A DNA stretch of 64,000 bases, taken from contig NZ_QEOO01000051.1 of the NCBI RefSeq assembly GCF_003121585.1, forward strand, positions 124,001-188,000. The letters run 5' to 3'. A program made the position numbers and the translations under genes. The DNA comes from Nocardioides speluncae (GTDB lineage Bacteria; Actinomycetota; Actinomycetes; Propionibacteriales; Nocardioidaceae). Positions 51,085 through 60,489 of the stretch are shown piece after piece; position 1 is the stretch's first letter; the number at the start of each line of letters is the position of its first letter. The notes below the pieces were generated by a model. The model searched no databases, had not been told where the DNA came from, and saw only the letters and a program-made list of their open reading frames with translations.

Positions 51085-52116
51085 ATGGCACAGGGGCGGC
51101 TGAACCGCGACCAGTTCTTCGACAAGCTGGGCGAGATGGACGAGACCGATCTGAAGAAGGCGCTGTGGACTCTCTATTGGCGGGGCGCGGCGCCTCTGCG
51201 AGAACGTGTCGAGGCCATCATCGACCCACAGAGCAACGAAGTGCGTGCTCGGGCAGTGAAGGCGCCGCCTGACCCGAAGGTCGTCTTGGGGGAGGTCCGG
51301 CAGTTCGCCACACTGGCGCGATCGGGCTCCTACCTGGCCGGTGATCGCCGCGTGTCGCCGAAGGAGCGGTCACGGTGGCGACACACGTTTCGCCGACTGA
51401 GCGGGGACGCTCAGGACGCACTGCGCGGCGACGACTTCGAGACAGCTGCTGCTGCCGTGGCCGCGATGATCGACCTGGCGTGTGAGACAAGGGAGCTTGA
51501 CTACTTTCGCTCCGAGGATCCGCTCGAGGCCGCCCGGTTCGTGGTCTCGGATGCGGTCGCGGTGCTGTGGTCCCGCATGCGGGAGGTGCGGGGCGCGGTC
51601 CATTTGACCGAGGTTGCGTCCGCGCAACTGCTGAGCTGGGAGTCTCGCTATGGCTGGACTCGCAGGGGCGACGGCTGGGTGAGCGCACGCGAGACCTCTC
51701 TCGCGACGGTGCTCTCCGAACTCCTGGTGGTGCCCGACCTGTGGACCAATGTTGCCGGGCACTATCTGGATGCGCTGGACCGGGTCGCCGGAGGCGGCGG
51801 TGGTGGTCAGCGGCGCGGGCGTCCGGGTCGACAGCCTCGGACCGAGGCGATGAGCGAGTGGAACGGCCTCCTGGTGGAGCGTCTCGCCGGGTCGGACCAC
51901 GAGCAGCTACTCGATCGTCTTGTAGCGCATCCAGCACTGGCTGGGCCAGAACTCACCTTCGTTCAGGCCCGCCTCGCACGCGCGCGCGGCGACCTGGAGG
52001 CTGCGGGCACCCTGGTCCAGCGGTGCCTGACGTCGGCGCCCGGTCATCCGGAGTACCGCTTGTTCGCTGAGGAGACCCGGAGCTTCTCGACGATGACTGG
52101 GAGCGAGACTCGGTGA
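51085..52116 (+). CDS. Hypothetical 343-residue helical protein with a hyuB-derived C-terminus
   Basis: An alpha-helical protein of unknown family (MAQGRLNRDQFFDKLGEMDE, a helical middle, a glycine/arginine-rich linker GGGGGQRRGRPGRQPR near 235, and a TPR-like end). Its final 12 codons (about RSFSTMTGSETR) are encoded by a stretch that matches the antisense strand of hydantoinase B (52081-52116 against 61031-61067), so the original 3' end was probably replaced when DNA was joined here. It lies 88 bases before jetA in the same direction, but is not a known Wadjet subunit. Confidence 0.72.
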   Translation: MAQGRLNRDQFFDKLGEMDETDLKKALWTLYWRGAAPLRERVEAIIDPQSNEVRARAVKAPPDPKVVLGEVRQFATLARSGSYLAGDRRVSPKERSRWRHTFRRLSGDAQDALRGDDFETAAAAVAAMIDLACETRELDYFRSEDPLEAARFVVSDAVAVLWSRMREVRGAVHLTEVASAQLLSWESRYGWTRRGDGWVSARETSLATVLSELLVVPDLWTNVAGHYLDALDRVAGGGGGGQRRGRPGRQPRTEAMSEWNGLLVERLAGSDHEQLLDRLVAHPALAGPELTFVQARLARARGDLEAAGTLVQRCLTSAPGHPEYRLFAEETRSFSTMTGSETR

Positions 52117-52143
52117 ACTCGGTCGGCAGGTTCCGCGAGTCGG
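52081..52143 (-). pseudogene. Fragment of the middle of hyuB
   Basis: It aligns with 61031-61093 in hyuB, same orientation. The last 37 bases (52107-52143) match at all but two positions, encoding DSRNLPTEFTESR on the minus strand in both places. The similarity stops sharply at 52143, just before the Wadjet operon. It is the second broken hyuB piece in the window. Confidence 0.85.
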
Positions 52144-52204
52144 ACGGGAGGCTCGCCGAGACCTGCGCCAGATTCTGTCGGTGGGCATCCCTAGGCTTGC
52201 CGCC

Positions 52205-53647
52205 GTGGAGTACGACGGGATCGATGCGCTGCGGGAGCGGCATGCTGCCTGGCGGCTGCTGCGCGCCGGCAACGCCACCCTGATCCTGTCGTTCCTGGGA
52301 GACTTCTTCGTCGAGGGCAACCGAGGCGCCACCTCGGCAAGCGTGGTGGCAGGCGCGCTCGACGACCACCTCTATGCACTCAACGAAGCCATCTCCACGG
52401 CGAGTGGCGACGCCCGGTTCCCCAAGTCTCCCCGCGACTACCTCGAGGACTGGGCCGCCACCGAAGCGGGCTACCTTCGCCGCTTCTACCCGCCGGGAGA
52501 CGGGGAAGTCCACTACGAGGTCACGCCGCCCTTCGAGAAGGCATACGGCTGGGTGCAGTCGCTCAAGGCTCGGCCATTCGTGGCCACGGAGTCTCGGCTG
52601 CACACCGCGGTCGAGCTGCTTCGCCAGATCGTCCACGGCACCGAGACCGACCCCGACCGGCGGCTCGCCGAGCTCCGTCGCCGTCGTGACGAGCTGGACA
52701 CCGAGATCGCCTCCGTCGAGGCCGGCAGGCTTTCGCTGCTCGAGCCGGCCGGCGTGCGCGATCGGTACCAGCAGTTCACGACCACCGCCCGAGAGCTGCT
52801 GTCCGACTTCCGCGAGGTCGAGGAGAACTTCCGACAGCTCGATCGTGCGGCTCGCGAGAAGATCGCCACGTGGGACGGCGCCAAGGGCGAGCTTCTCGCC
52901 GAGCTCGTCGGGAGCCGGTCGGACATCACCCACTCCGATCAGGGCCACAGTTTCCTGGCCTTCTACGAGTTCCTCCTGTCGGACTCGCGACAGGTTGAGC
53001 TGACCGAGCTGTTGAACCGGGTCTCCGCGCTCGACGCCATCGATGCCGACCGACGCCTGCGAGGCGTCCACCACGACTGGTCCGAGTCCGCTGAGCGTGC
53101 CCAGCGCACAGTCCGACAGATTTCCGAACAGTTACGGCGATTCCTGGACGACCAGGTGTGGCTGGAGAACCGCCGCGTCTTGGACCTGGTACGCCGCGTC
53201 GAGAGCGCGGCGCTCGAGGTGCGGGAGGACCCGCCTTCCTTCGGGCTCGAGGTCGACGAGCCCGGGATGGCGATCACCCTCCCGTTCGAGCGCCCGCTGT
53301 ACCAACCGCCGGCAGCCGCGGAGGTTGAGAGCCTGATCCCGCCGACGACCGAGGAGGTCGACTCTGACGTGCTGTTCACCCAGACATTCGTGGACCAGAC
53401 CCGGCTGGTCGGGAACATCCGTGCCGTGCTGCCCGAGCATTCCGCTGCCCTGCTCTCCGACATCGTCGCCATGTATCCCGTCGAGCAGGGCGCCGCCGAG
53501 ATCGTCGGCTATCTCGCCCTCGACGACAGTGACGTTGTCGTCGAGATGGACGACACCGACGAGAGCATCCTCGAGTACGACGACCCGTCCGACCCAGAGA
53601 CCACCAAGCGGGCGCGGCTACCGAAGGTGACGGTGAGGCGCCGATGA
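52205..53647 (+). CDS. jetA: Wadjet protein JetA (DUF3375, kleisin-like)
   Basis: MukF/kleisin-like subunit of the Wadjet SMC complex that recognises and removes small circular plasmids. The 480-residue product has the DUF3375 start MEYDGIDALRERHAAWRLLR, the DYLEDWAA and GYLRRFYPPGDGEVHYEVTP segments and ends with a VAMYPVEQGAAEIVGYLAL block. I chose GTG 52205 from the family N-terminus; TAGGCT seven bases upstream could be a -10 element for leaderless start. GTG 52181 is possible. Overlaps jetB by four bases. Confidence 0.9.
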   Translation: MEYDGIDALRERHAAWRLLRAGNATLILSFLGDFFVEGNRGATSASVVAGALDDHLYALNEAISTASGDARFPKSPRDYLEDWAATEAGYLRRFYPPGDGEVHYEVTPPFEKAYGWVQSLKARPFVATESRLHTAVELLRQIVHGTETDPDRRLAELRRRRDELDTEIASVEAGRLSLLEPAGVRDRYQQFTTTARELLSDFREVEENFRQLDRAAREKIATWDGAKGELLAELVGSRSDITHSDQGHSFLAFYEFLLSDSRQVELTELLNRVSALDAIDADRRLRGVHHDWSESAERAQRTVRQISEQLRRFLDDQVWLENRRVLDLVRRVESAALEVREDPPSFGLEVDEPGMAITLPFERPLYQPPAAAEVESLIPPTTEEVDSDVLFTQTFVDQTRLVGNIRAVLPEHSAALLSDIVAMYPVEQGAAEIVGYLALDDSDVVVEMDDTDESILEYDDPSDPETTKRARLPKVTVRRR

Positions 53648-54222
53648 GCGACGAACACGCGATCGCCAGCGCCATCATCCGGCTGATGCGAGGTGTCGTC
53701 TACCAGGAGTCCGACGAGGACACCTGGCTGACGCTCGAACGGGCGGGAGCCGGCGTCCGGGACCACTTCGCGACGATCGGAGTCGAAGTCGTCGTCGACG
53801 ACGACGAGGGCTACGCCTACCTTCGATCGCGACCAGAGGTCGAGGGAGAGGAAGCACTCCCACGTCTCGTCCGGCGACGCACGCTGACCTACTCGGTGAG
53901 CCTGCTGCTCGTGCTCCTGCGCAAGCGTCTGGTCGAGTTCGAGACAGGCGGAGGGGAGGGCCGGTTGGTGCTCACCACCGAGCAGATCGTGGAGATGCTG
54001 CGGCTCTTCCAGGCCGAGTCCACCAACGACGCGCGCCTCGTCGACAACGCGGAGACGACGATCAAGAAGGCAGCCGACCTCGGCTTCGTCCGACAGCTGC
54101 GTGGCCAGAGCGACCATTGGGAGGTACGCCGCATCCTGAAGGCCTACGTCGACGCGGAGGCCTTGTCGGGCTTCGCGTCGAAGCTGCGCGAGTATGCAGG
54201 CACGGTGACCGCCGATGAGTGA
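53644..54222 (+). CDS. jetB: Wadjet protein JetB (DUF4194, KITE/MukE-like)
   Basis: Winged-helix KITE subunit of 192 residues that binds the JetA kleisin. DUF4194 features are LMRGVVYQESDEDTW, RTLTYSVSLLLVLLRKRLVE near residues 80-99 and a C-terminal DHWEVRRILKAYVDAE. Normal length. ATGA overlap with jetA and an eight-base overlap with jetC give a tightly coupled operon. Confidence 0.9.
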   Translation: MSDEHAIASAIIRLMRGVVYQESDEDTWLTLERAGAGVRDHFATIGVEVVVDDDEGYAYLRSRPEVEGEEALPRLVRRRTLTYSVSLLLVLLRKRLVEFETGGGEGRLVLTTEQIVEMLRLFQAESTNDARLVDNAETTIKKAADLGFVRQLRGQSDHWEVRRILKAYVDAEALSGFASKLREYAGTVTADE

Positions 54223-57200
54223 GGGACTGTTCTCACGGCTCGACCTCGCGTCGGAAGGCGGTGCCGGCTACCGCCTACGACACCTCGAGGTGTTCAACTG
54301 GGGCACCTTCGACGGCCAGGTCTGGCGTCTCACACCGGGATCGGAGACCGCCCTACTGACCGGCGATATCGGCTCGGGTAAGTCCACCCTGGTCGATGCC
54401 CTCACGACGTTGCTGATGCCCGCGCACCGGATCGCCTACAACAAGGCCGCCGGCGCCGAGGCCAAGGAGCGGACCCTACGCTCCTACGTCGAGGGGCACT
54501 ACAAGTCCGAGCGGGTCGAGTCGTCCGGGCGGTCGAGAGCCATCGGCCTGCGCACCAACGGACGGACCTACTCGGTCATCCTCGGGGTCTTCGCCAACGA
54601 GGGTTACGACGAGACAGTCACCCTCGCTCAGATCTTCCAGCAGCGGGAGAGCACGGGGCAGCCGTATCGGTTCTTCGTCACGGCTACGAAGGAGCTGTCC
54701 GTCGCTACGGACTTCGCGGACTTCGGGTCGGATCTGCGCGACCTGCGCAAGCGGCTGCGTGGTGCCGGCGCGGAGATCTTCGACGAGTTCCCCAAGTACG
54801 CGACGTCCCTCAGGCGGCTTCTCGGCATCCGCTCCGAACAGGCGATGGAGCTGTTTCACCAAACGGTGTCGATGAAGTCGGTCGGCAACCTCAACGACTT
54901 CGTCCGTGACCACATGCTCGAACCCAGCGACTCCACGGGCAGAGTCCGCGAGATCATCGGCCACTTCGAGGACCTCACCAAGGCACACGACGCCGTGAAG
55001 CGCGCCAGGGAGCAGCTCGAGGCCCTCGACCCAGTGGCAGCAACAGCCGAGAAGTACGACGCCGCGCTCGCCGGGCGTGACACCGCCGAGCGCGAGCGTG
55101 CCGCGGTCCGGGTGTTCATCGCCGAGCTTCGCTCCGCGCTTCTCGCAGACGAGATCGGTCGCCTGGACGCTGAGGGCAAGCGCCTGTGGCGCGAGCAGGA
55201 TGCAGCCAAGGAGCAGCAGCAGAAGCTGTCCGGCGAGCGAGACTCGCTCATCGAGGAGAGGGCCAAGGCAGGCGGCGACCGTATCGGTGAGCTGGAGCGG
55301 CTAGCCCGCGAAGCCCGCACCCAAGCGGGGACGCGCCGGGAGGCCCGTACCTTGTTCGATGCAGCCGTGGCAGACGCCGGACTGGAGCCGGTCACCGGAG
55401 CTGAGGGCTTCACAGCCCTGGCCACGGTGGTGACCGAGGCACGCCCTCGGCTTGCCGACGAGAAGCGGGCACTCGACGCCGCCTGCGCCGAGGCCATCGC
55501 GCAGGAGAAGGACTTCGAGCGCCGACGCGACCTCATTGCCGAAGAGCTGGCCAGCCTCGAGCAGCGCACGAGCAACCTGCCTGCCGAGCAGGTCGACGTC
55601 CGTGCCCAGCTGTGCCAGGACCTGGATCTGATGCCAGAGGACCTGCCCTACGCGGGCGAGCTCCTCGACGTGCACGAGGAGCATGCCGACTGGAGAGGCG
55701 CAGCCGAGCGTGTGCTTCGCGGCTACGCCCTGTCGCTCCTGGTGCCTCAGCATCACTACGACGCGGTCTCCGGCTGGGTCAACGGCCGGCGGCTGAGGGT
55801 CCGCGGACGTGGGGGCCGCGAGGTGGGAGCCCGGCTTGTCTACGAGCGAGTACCCGACCGACAGCTTCCGCTTCAGCATGGCTCCGCCGGAGCGGTCCTG
55901 CTCGCCGACTGCATCGAGATCAAAGAGGGCCGCTTCCGGGAGTACCTCGCCGCCGAGCTCGCGAAGCGTGCCGACTACCGGTGCGCCGCGAGCGTCGCGG
56001 AGTTCCGCAGCGAGCGCAGGGCCGTCACTCGCGAGGGCCAGGTCCGCTCGGGAGAGCGCCACGAAAAGGACGACCGGCACCAGGTCGATGACCCCCGCCG
56101 CTGGGTCCTCGGCTGGGCGAACCTGCGCAAGATCGCCGCCCTCCGCGACGAATCCGACGGACTCGAGACCGACCGCGCTCGCGCTGCCGCCGAGGTCGCC
56201 AAGATCACCGAGAAACGAGACGCGATTCAAGGCCGAGCGGAGGCCCTCGCTCGCCTGGACGGCTACCGATCGTGGGAGCAGCTGGACTTCGCCGAGGCCG
56301 AGGCTCGCACGGCCGATCACGATGCAGAGCGCTCGCGGCTCGAGAGCGGCTCGTCCCGGATCGCCGAGATCACGAACGCGCTCACGCGCAATGCCGAGCT
56401 GGCGGCCACAGTCGTCGCGCGCATCGAATCGCTGACCGGAGAGCTCGCCACCACGGCAAGATCCGCCGAGCAGGCAACGCAGAGCAAGTCGCGCGACGAC
56501 GGCCTCATCGCAGCCCAGCCGGCCGAGGAGCTCACGGCCGCACGAGCGTCGTACGCCGCGCTGACCTCGCGTCTCGACCCGTCGCCCCCGACGTCGGCGG
56601 ACGAGTGCGCAGCCGCGGAGTCAGCACTCTCGGATGAGCTGTACCGGCGCATCGAACGGCTCAACAGGGAGCTGGGCGGTTACGGCCAGAGCCTCGGACA
56701 GTACATGGGCGAGGTGTTGCGCCGCTGGCCAGAGCTGCGGGCCGACATGGATGTCAGCGTCGAGTCACGAGCCGACTTCCTGGCCTTCCGGGCCCGGGTC
56801 GCCGACGACGACCTGCCGCGCTTCGAGGCCGAGTTCAAGGAGCAGCTCAACAAGAACGCCATCCAGGAGCTCGCCGGCTTCAACAACTGGCTCAACCGTC
56901 AGGCCTCGGCCATCGACGAGCGTGTCGAGCGGATCAACGAAGCCCTCGGAGCCGTCCCCTACAACCCTGGCCGGTACATCCGCTTGGAGAAGGAGCCCAC
57001 GACCAACCAGGAGGTTTCTCAGTTTCGCGCGGACCTGCGCAACCTGACCAACGACAGCCTGGCCGTCGACGGTGACCAGTACTCCGAGCAGCGGTTCCTC
57101 GACGTGAAACGGATCATCGAGCGGTTCCGCGGGCGCGATGGCTATGCGGACTCCGACAAGGCGTGGACCCGACGGGTCACCGACGTGCGCAACTGGTTCG

Positions 57201-57613
57201 TGTTCTCCGCATCCGAGCGAGACGTCGAGACGCACGACGAGTGGGAGCACTACAGCGACTCCGACGGCAAGTCGGGCGGTCAGAAGGAGAAGCTCGCCTA
57301 CACGATCCTGGCTGCGTCACTCGCCTACCAGTTCGGGCTCGAATGGGGCGCAGTCAAGTCCAAGGACTTCCGGTTCGCCGTGATCGATGAGGCTTTCGGC
57401 AGAGGTTCGGACGCCTCCACCCGGTACGCCTTGGAACTCTTCGCCAAGCTCGGCCTGCAGCTGCTCATCGTGACGCCGCTGCAGAAGGTCCACGTGATCG
57501 AGCCCTACGTCAAGGCGATCGGTTTCGTCGACAACCCGACGACGACGTACTCGCGGCTGCAGACGATGACGATCGAGGAGTACCAGTCTCGCCGGGACGG
57601 CAGGTCGAAATGA
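54215..57613 (+). CDS. jetC: Wadjet protein JetC (SMC/MukB-like ATPase)
   Basis: The 1132-residue SMC-like motor extrudes DNA loops in the Wadjet complex. Walker A GDIGSGKST is at 50-58; long coiled coils run from about 270 to 450 and 650 to 850 around a hinge region. The C-terminal head has the signature SGGQKEKLAY (near 1018) and Walker B FAVIDEAFG (near 1052). All ATPase motifs are intact. Coupled to jetB and to jetD by ATGA. Confidence 0.93.
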   Translation: MSEGLFSRLDLASEGGAGYRLRHLEVFNWGTFDGQVWRLTPGSETALLTGDIGSGKSTLVDALTTLLMPAHRIAYNKAAGAEAKERTLRSYVEGHYKSERVESSGRSRAIGLRTNGRTYSVILGVFANEGYDETVTLAQIFQQRESTGQPYRFFVTATKELSVATDFADFGSDLRDLRKRLRGAGAEIFDEFPKYATSLRRLLGIRSEQAMELFHQTVSMKSVGNLNDFVRDHMLEPSDSTGRVREIIGHFEDLTKAHDAVKRAREQLEALDPVAATAEKYDAALAGRDTAERERAAVRVFIAELRSALLADEIGRLDAEGKRLWREQDAAKEQQQKLSGERDSLIEERAKAGGDRIGELERLAREARTQAGTRREARTLFDAAVADAGLEPVTGAEGFTALATVVTEARPRLADEKRALDAACAEAIAQEKDFERRRDLIAEELASLEQRTSNLPAEQVDVRAQLCQDLDLMPEDLPYAGELLDVHEEHADWRGAAERVLRGYALSLLVPQHHYDAVSGWVNGRRLRVRGRGGREVGARLVYERVPDRQLPLQHGSAGAVLLADCIEIKEGRFREYLAAELAKRADYRCAASVAEFRSERRAVTREGQVRSGERHEKDDRHQVDDPRRWVLGWANLRKIAALRDESDGLETDRARAAAEVAKITEKRDAIQGRAEALARLDGYRSWEQLDFAEAEARTADHDAERSRLESGSSRIAEITNALTRNAELAATVVARIESLTGELATTARSAEQATQSKSRDDGLIAAQPAEELTAARASYAALTSRLDPSPPTSADECAAAESALSDELYRRIERLNRELGGYGQSLGQYMGEVLRRWPELRADMDVSVESRADFLAFRARVADDDLPRFEAEFKEQLNKNAIQELAGFNNWLNRQASAIDERVERINEALGAVPYNPGRYIRLEKEPTTNQEVSQFRADLRNLTNDSLAVDGDQYSEQRFLDVKRIIERFRGRDGYADSDKAWTRRVTDVRNWFVFSASERDVETHDEWEHYSDSDGKSGGQKEKLAYTILAASLAYQFGLEWGAVKSKDFRFAVIDEAFGRGSDASTRYALELFAKLGLQLLIVTPLQKVHVIEPYVKAIGFVDNPTTTYSRLQTMTIEEYQSRRDGRSK

Positions 57614-58758
57614 GCAGGGGCTGGACGACGCCTGCCGACATTGCTGCGAAGGCCCGGCGCAGGTGGGACGACGGATCGTTGCTGCGAAGCCATGCGACCG
57701 GCGGGTCGTTCGAGGCCATCGAGGTCCCGCTGCGCGGACCGAAGGCGTCGGAGATCGGCGAGGATCTCGGTGCAGTCCGCGACTGGATCGCGAATCTCGA
57801 CGCCGGCCGCCGCGAGGACCGCCGGTACTCGCTCCAGTGGCAGGCCGTCGGCGGGCGACACATCGGTCGCAACGAGCTACCGGCTCGCGCGGTGGTGTCC
57901 TCGCGGGCGCAGGCCTGGGCACTGCTGGGCGTGCGCGTCCCGGTGCAGCGGTACGACGAGATCCTTGCCGTGGTGGAGGGCCATCCCGCTGTGCGGTCCT
58001 GGGTGGTCGACCATCCCCATCGCGCCCTCGAGCTCCATGACGCTATGCCCGAGCTGGTCGCCGCCCACGTCTGGCTCGACAGCCACCGTCACTCGAGCCG
58101 CTACCTGCGCGAGATCAGCGCGCCCGGAGTCGACACGAAGTTCGCGGAGAGACATCGCGCCGTCCTGGCCGCCACGCTCGGCGTACCGTCGACGGCCTCC
58201 GGCTTCCTCTCGGCGCTCGGCCTCAGATCCAAGCCCGAGCTCGTCCGCATCCGGCCCTCCTCGTCTCTTGGCCTGCCGGCACCACTCACGGAGCTGGCAG
58301 TGCGGGCAACCGAGCTCGCTGACCTCGCGATCGAACCGCGTGCCGCAGTCGTCATCGAGAACGAGATCACCTACCTGAGCGTCGACGTCCCCACCGAAGG
58401 TGCCGTCATCTGGGGCAAGGGGTTCGAGGTGGACAAGGTCGGCCGGCTCCCTTGGCTGAGCGACGCCGACCTCATCTACTGGGGAGACGTCGACACTCAC
58501 GGATTCGCGATCCTCGACCGCTTGCGGGCCTGGCTCCCGCAAACACGATCGGTCCTCATGGATCGAGACACCCTGCTTGTGCACCGCGACCGCTGGGTGC
58601 GTGAGGACCGCCCGGCGAAGTCGTCGCTCACCCGACTCACCCCTGACGAGCATGACCTCTATGTCGACCTGGTCGGCGATGCTCTCGGTGAGCGAGTGCG
58701 GCTGGAGCAGGAGCGGATCGATTGGCGTTGGGTGCAGGACAAGCTCCCCAAGGCCTGA
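57610..58758 (+). CDS. jetD: Wadjet protein JetD (DUF3322/DUF2220, Toprim-like nuclease)
   Basis: A 382-residue nuclease subunit that cleaves the plasmid once the SMC complex has tested its topology. The N-terminal DUF3322 part starts GWTTPADIAAKARRRWDDGS, and the Toprim-like DUF2220 part has VVIENEITYLSV (acidic Glu) and LIYWGDVDTHGFAILDRLR (DxD-type acidic site, near 293-312). Length and order jetABCD match type I Wadjet. Last gene of the operon; the repeat copy at 58786 lies just after it. Confidence 0.92.
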   Translation: MSRGWTTPADIAAKARRRWDDGSLLRSHATGGSFEAIEVPLRGPKASEIGEDLGAVRDWIANLDAGRREDRRYSLQWQAVGGRHIGRNELPARAVVSSRAQAWALLGVRVPVQRYDEILAVVEGHPAVRSWVVDHPHRALELHDAMPELVAAHVWLDSHRHSSRYLREISAPGVDTKFAERHRAVLAATLGVPSTASGFLSALGLRSKPELVRIRPSSSLGLPAPLTELAVRATELADLAIEPRAAVVIENEITYLSVDVPTEGAVIWGKGFEVDKVGRLPWLSDADLIYWGDVDTHGFAILDRLRAWLPQTRSVLMDRDTLLVHRDRWVREDRPAKSSLTRLTPDEHDLYVDLVGDALGERVRLEQERIDWRWVQDKLPKA

Positions 58759-58785
58759 TGCGAATGGTTGGGCAAGCCTCGACCC

Positions 58786-58828
58786 TTCCGATAACCGGGA
58801 GATGTCTCTCAGTCATGCGTAACGAAGG
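58786..58828. repeat. Dispersed 44-bp repeat, copy 2
   Basis: TTCCGATAACCGGGAGATGT and onward to 58828 aligns with 4895-4938 (one gap, eight mismatches). It occupies the 78-bp gap between the convergent ends of jetD and hipA. Confidence 0.65.
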
Positions 58829-58836
58829 GCAGGCGG

Positions 58837-60120
58837 TCACGGCTCAGTAGGGTCGTCGAGACGTTCGGCGAGGTGCTTGACATGGGTCGCGATCGCGTTG
58901 ACCGCGCGGCTGCGGACTCGATCTGCTCCTGGTGTGCCGACGCGCCGAAGTGCGGTGGCGAAGGCGTCGGGGAAGCCCTCTGCGAGGTGGCGGACGCGGG
59001 CGCGGTACTCCTCGGCTGGTATGCCCAGGGTGGCAGCGGCGCGGTCCCAGTGTTTGCCCAGGACTTGGCCGAACTTCCGCCGGCCGCCGATGCTGACAGC
59101 GACTTCGCGCAGGGCTGCGTTGCCGTCGTAGGGGAGGCTGGTGGCCAGGTCGTACAGCGGCGCGACCTGCGTTTGGTCGGGGAGCAGCATCAGCGAGACG
59201 TTCTTGGCGTGGCCGTCAGGTGCGCCGCTGATGTAGTTGTACGCTGCGAAGTCACCGAGCCTGCGGAGGCCGGTTGGTCTGTCCTCGACGTTCTGGTCGA
59301 CGATTCGGGCCATGTCGGCGAGCCCCGGGCCGCCGTGCGCCTCGTACTTCTTCGAAGGGAGTCGCCCGCTTGCCGAGCAGAAGTCTTCCTGGTGCAGGCG
59401 CAGCACGGTGCCGTCGTCGAGGATGATCCGGTCATAGCGCTCGATGACGATGGCGGGCTCATCGCTGAAGTAGGTGAACTCAGTGCTGGCGACCTCGAGC
59501 CCCAGCTCGCGGCCGGCAGCCATGGTCGCGTGTTCGACGAGCGCCTGATGGTGCAGGCTGTCGATGCCGGGCTTGAGGATGTGGGTGGTGGCGGCCGAGC
59601 CGTGGGACTCGTACCAGCCGCCGGCTAGCCGAGCGAGGGCGAGCTTCGACTGCTGGCCCGGCAGTGACCAGTGCTCCTCGGGCAGCGTCCAGGACGAGGT
59701 CCTGCTGGTGCGCAGGGTTCTCAGCCTCTCGGCGAGATCGTGATCGCTGACCCGTTGCAGGGCGCCGCTGCGGGATCGCATCTCGTCCAGCGCCTCGGGC
59801 AGGCAGAACTGCACGGCCCCCGGGCAGTCCCATCCCATTCGGGCGAGGATCGCGACCGTGTCGTCCGGGTCGACACCGAGCTGGCTTCCCCATCGCTGTC
59901 GAGTCCTGGGCTCCTCGGGCAGCACACCCTCGAGGAAGGCCCGGACGTACCGGCCGCGATAGGTGGTGTCGGCGACAGGCAGGCGTACGCCGAGGGGAGT
60001 GGACCCGGCGTCGGCGTACTCGGTGCTGTAGGTGAACGCCGGGTCGGCGGCCGGCGATCGTTGGTCGACCCAGCCGACCACGGCGTCGTACATGACCACA
60101 AGCAGCCTGCGGGCAGCCAT
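58837..60120 (-). CDS. hipA: HipA-family serine/threonine kinase toxin
   Basis: A 427-residue kinase toxin whose known relatives phosphorylate glutamyl-tRNA synthetase or similar targets and induce dormancy. Seen are SLPGQQSKLALARL, TTHILKPG (ATP Lys), AIVIERYDR, LHQEDFCSASG, the catalytic YISGAPDGHAKNVSLML loop (Asp, Asn) and APLYDLATSLPY. It lacks an obvious deletion; active-site residues are present. It starts at the stop of hipB (one-base overlap), in the usual hipB-hipA order. Confidence 0.92.
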   Translation of the reverse strand: MAARRLLVVMYDAVVGWVDQRSPAADPAFTYSTEYADAGSTPLGVRLPVADTTYRGRYVRAFLEGVLPEEPRTRQRWGSQLGVDPDDTVAILARMGWDCPGAVQFCLPEALDEMRSRSGALQRVSDHDLAERLRTLRTSRTSSWTLPEEHWSLPGQQSKLALARLAGGWYESHGSAATTHILKPGIDSLHHQALVEHATMAAGRELGLEVASTEFTYFSDEPAIVIERYDRIILDDGTVLRLHQEDFCSASGRLPSKKYEAHGGPGLADMARIVDQNVEDRPTGLRRLGDFAAYNYISGAPDGHAKNVSLMLLPDQTQVAPLYDLATSLPYDGNAALREVAVSIGGRRKFGQVLGKHWDRAAATLGIPAEEYRARVRHLAEGFPDAFATALRRVGTPGADRVRSRAVNAIATHVKHLAERLDDPTEP

Positions 60121-60389
60121 CAGCGCTTCTCTCGAGCGGCCAGAGCGGCAAGGACCGCAGCCTCTGCGGACGTGTGGGTGCGCTCGCCGATGGAGATCGT
60201 GAGATCGAGGGAGCGCAGGACGCGGAAGATCTGCTCAATGCTCGCTGCCGGGTGGCCATTCTCGAACCGAGCCAGCCAGGCGCGGGAGACCCCGGCCTGC
60301 TCTGCGAGCTTCGCCTGGGACAGGCCGCGCCGCTTGCGCCCCGCACGCACAGCGGCGCCGAGCTGTCGCGCGTTGGCGATGCTGGCCAT
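60120..60389 (-). CDS. hipB: HipB-like XRE antitoxin
   Basis: An 89-residue DNA-binding antitoxin with an XRE helix-turn-helix (GAAVRAGRKRRGLSQAKLAE, then AGVSRAWLARFENGHPAAS). It neutralises HipA and represses the operon from the palindromes at 60425-60468. It is followed without a gap by hipA. Confidence 0.9.
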   Translation of the reverse strand: MASIANARQLGAAVRAGRKRRGLSQAKLAEQAGVSRAWLARFENGHPAASIEQIFRVLRSLDLTISIGERTHTSAEAAVLAALAAREKR

Positions 60390-60424
60390 CGGGCGTCCTT
60401 GTCTTCGTTCGTGGTCAATCGGAT

Positions 60425-60468
60425 TCGTCTACGTTCGTAGACGATACTCCTTGCCCATGAACGTAGAC
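60425..60468. promoter_or_regulatory. HipB operator region
   Basis: TCGTCTACG-TT-CGTAGACGA (60425-60444) is a perfect 20-bp palindrome, and the half site GAACGTAGAC recurs at 60459-60468. It sits 36 bases upstream of the hipB start in an AT-richer stretch, as expected for cooperative HipB binding. Confidence 0.78.
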
Positions 60469-60489
60469 AAGATTGGCCGGTTCCCGCGG

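Noticed and set aside
52181..52204. GTG 52181 as the jetA start
   Set aside because: Adds eight residues not typical of the family; GTG 52205 gives the expected start, though this remains uncertain.
24430..60489. Search for an integrase, tRNA attachment site or CRISPR array to explain the accessory region
   Set aside because: None was seen. The only mobile gene is the frameshifted IS1380 transposase, and no tRNA-like or regularly spaced repeats were recognised by eye.
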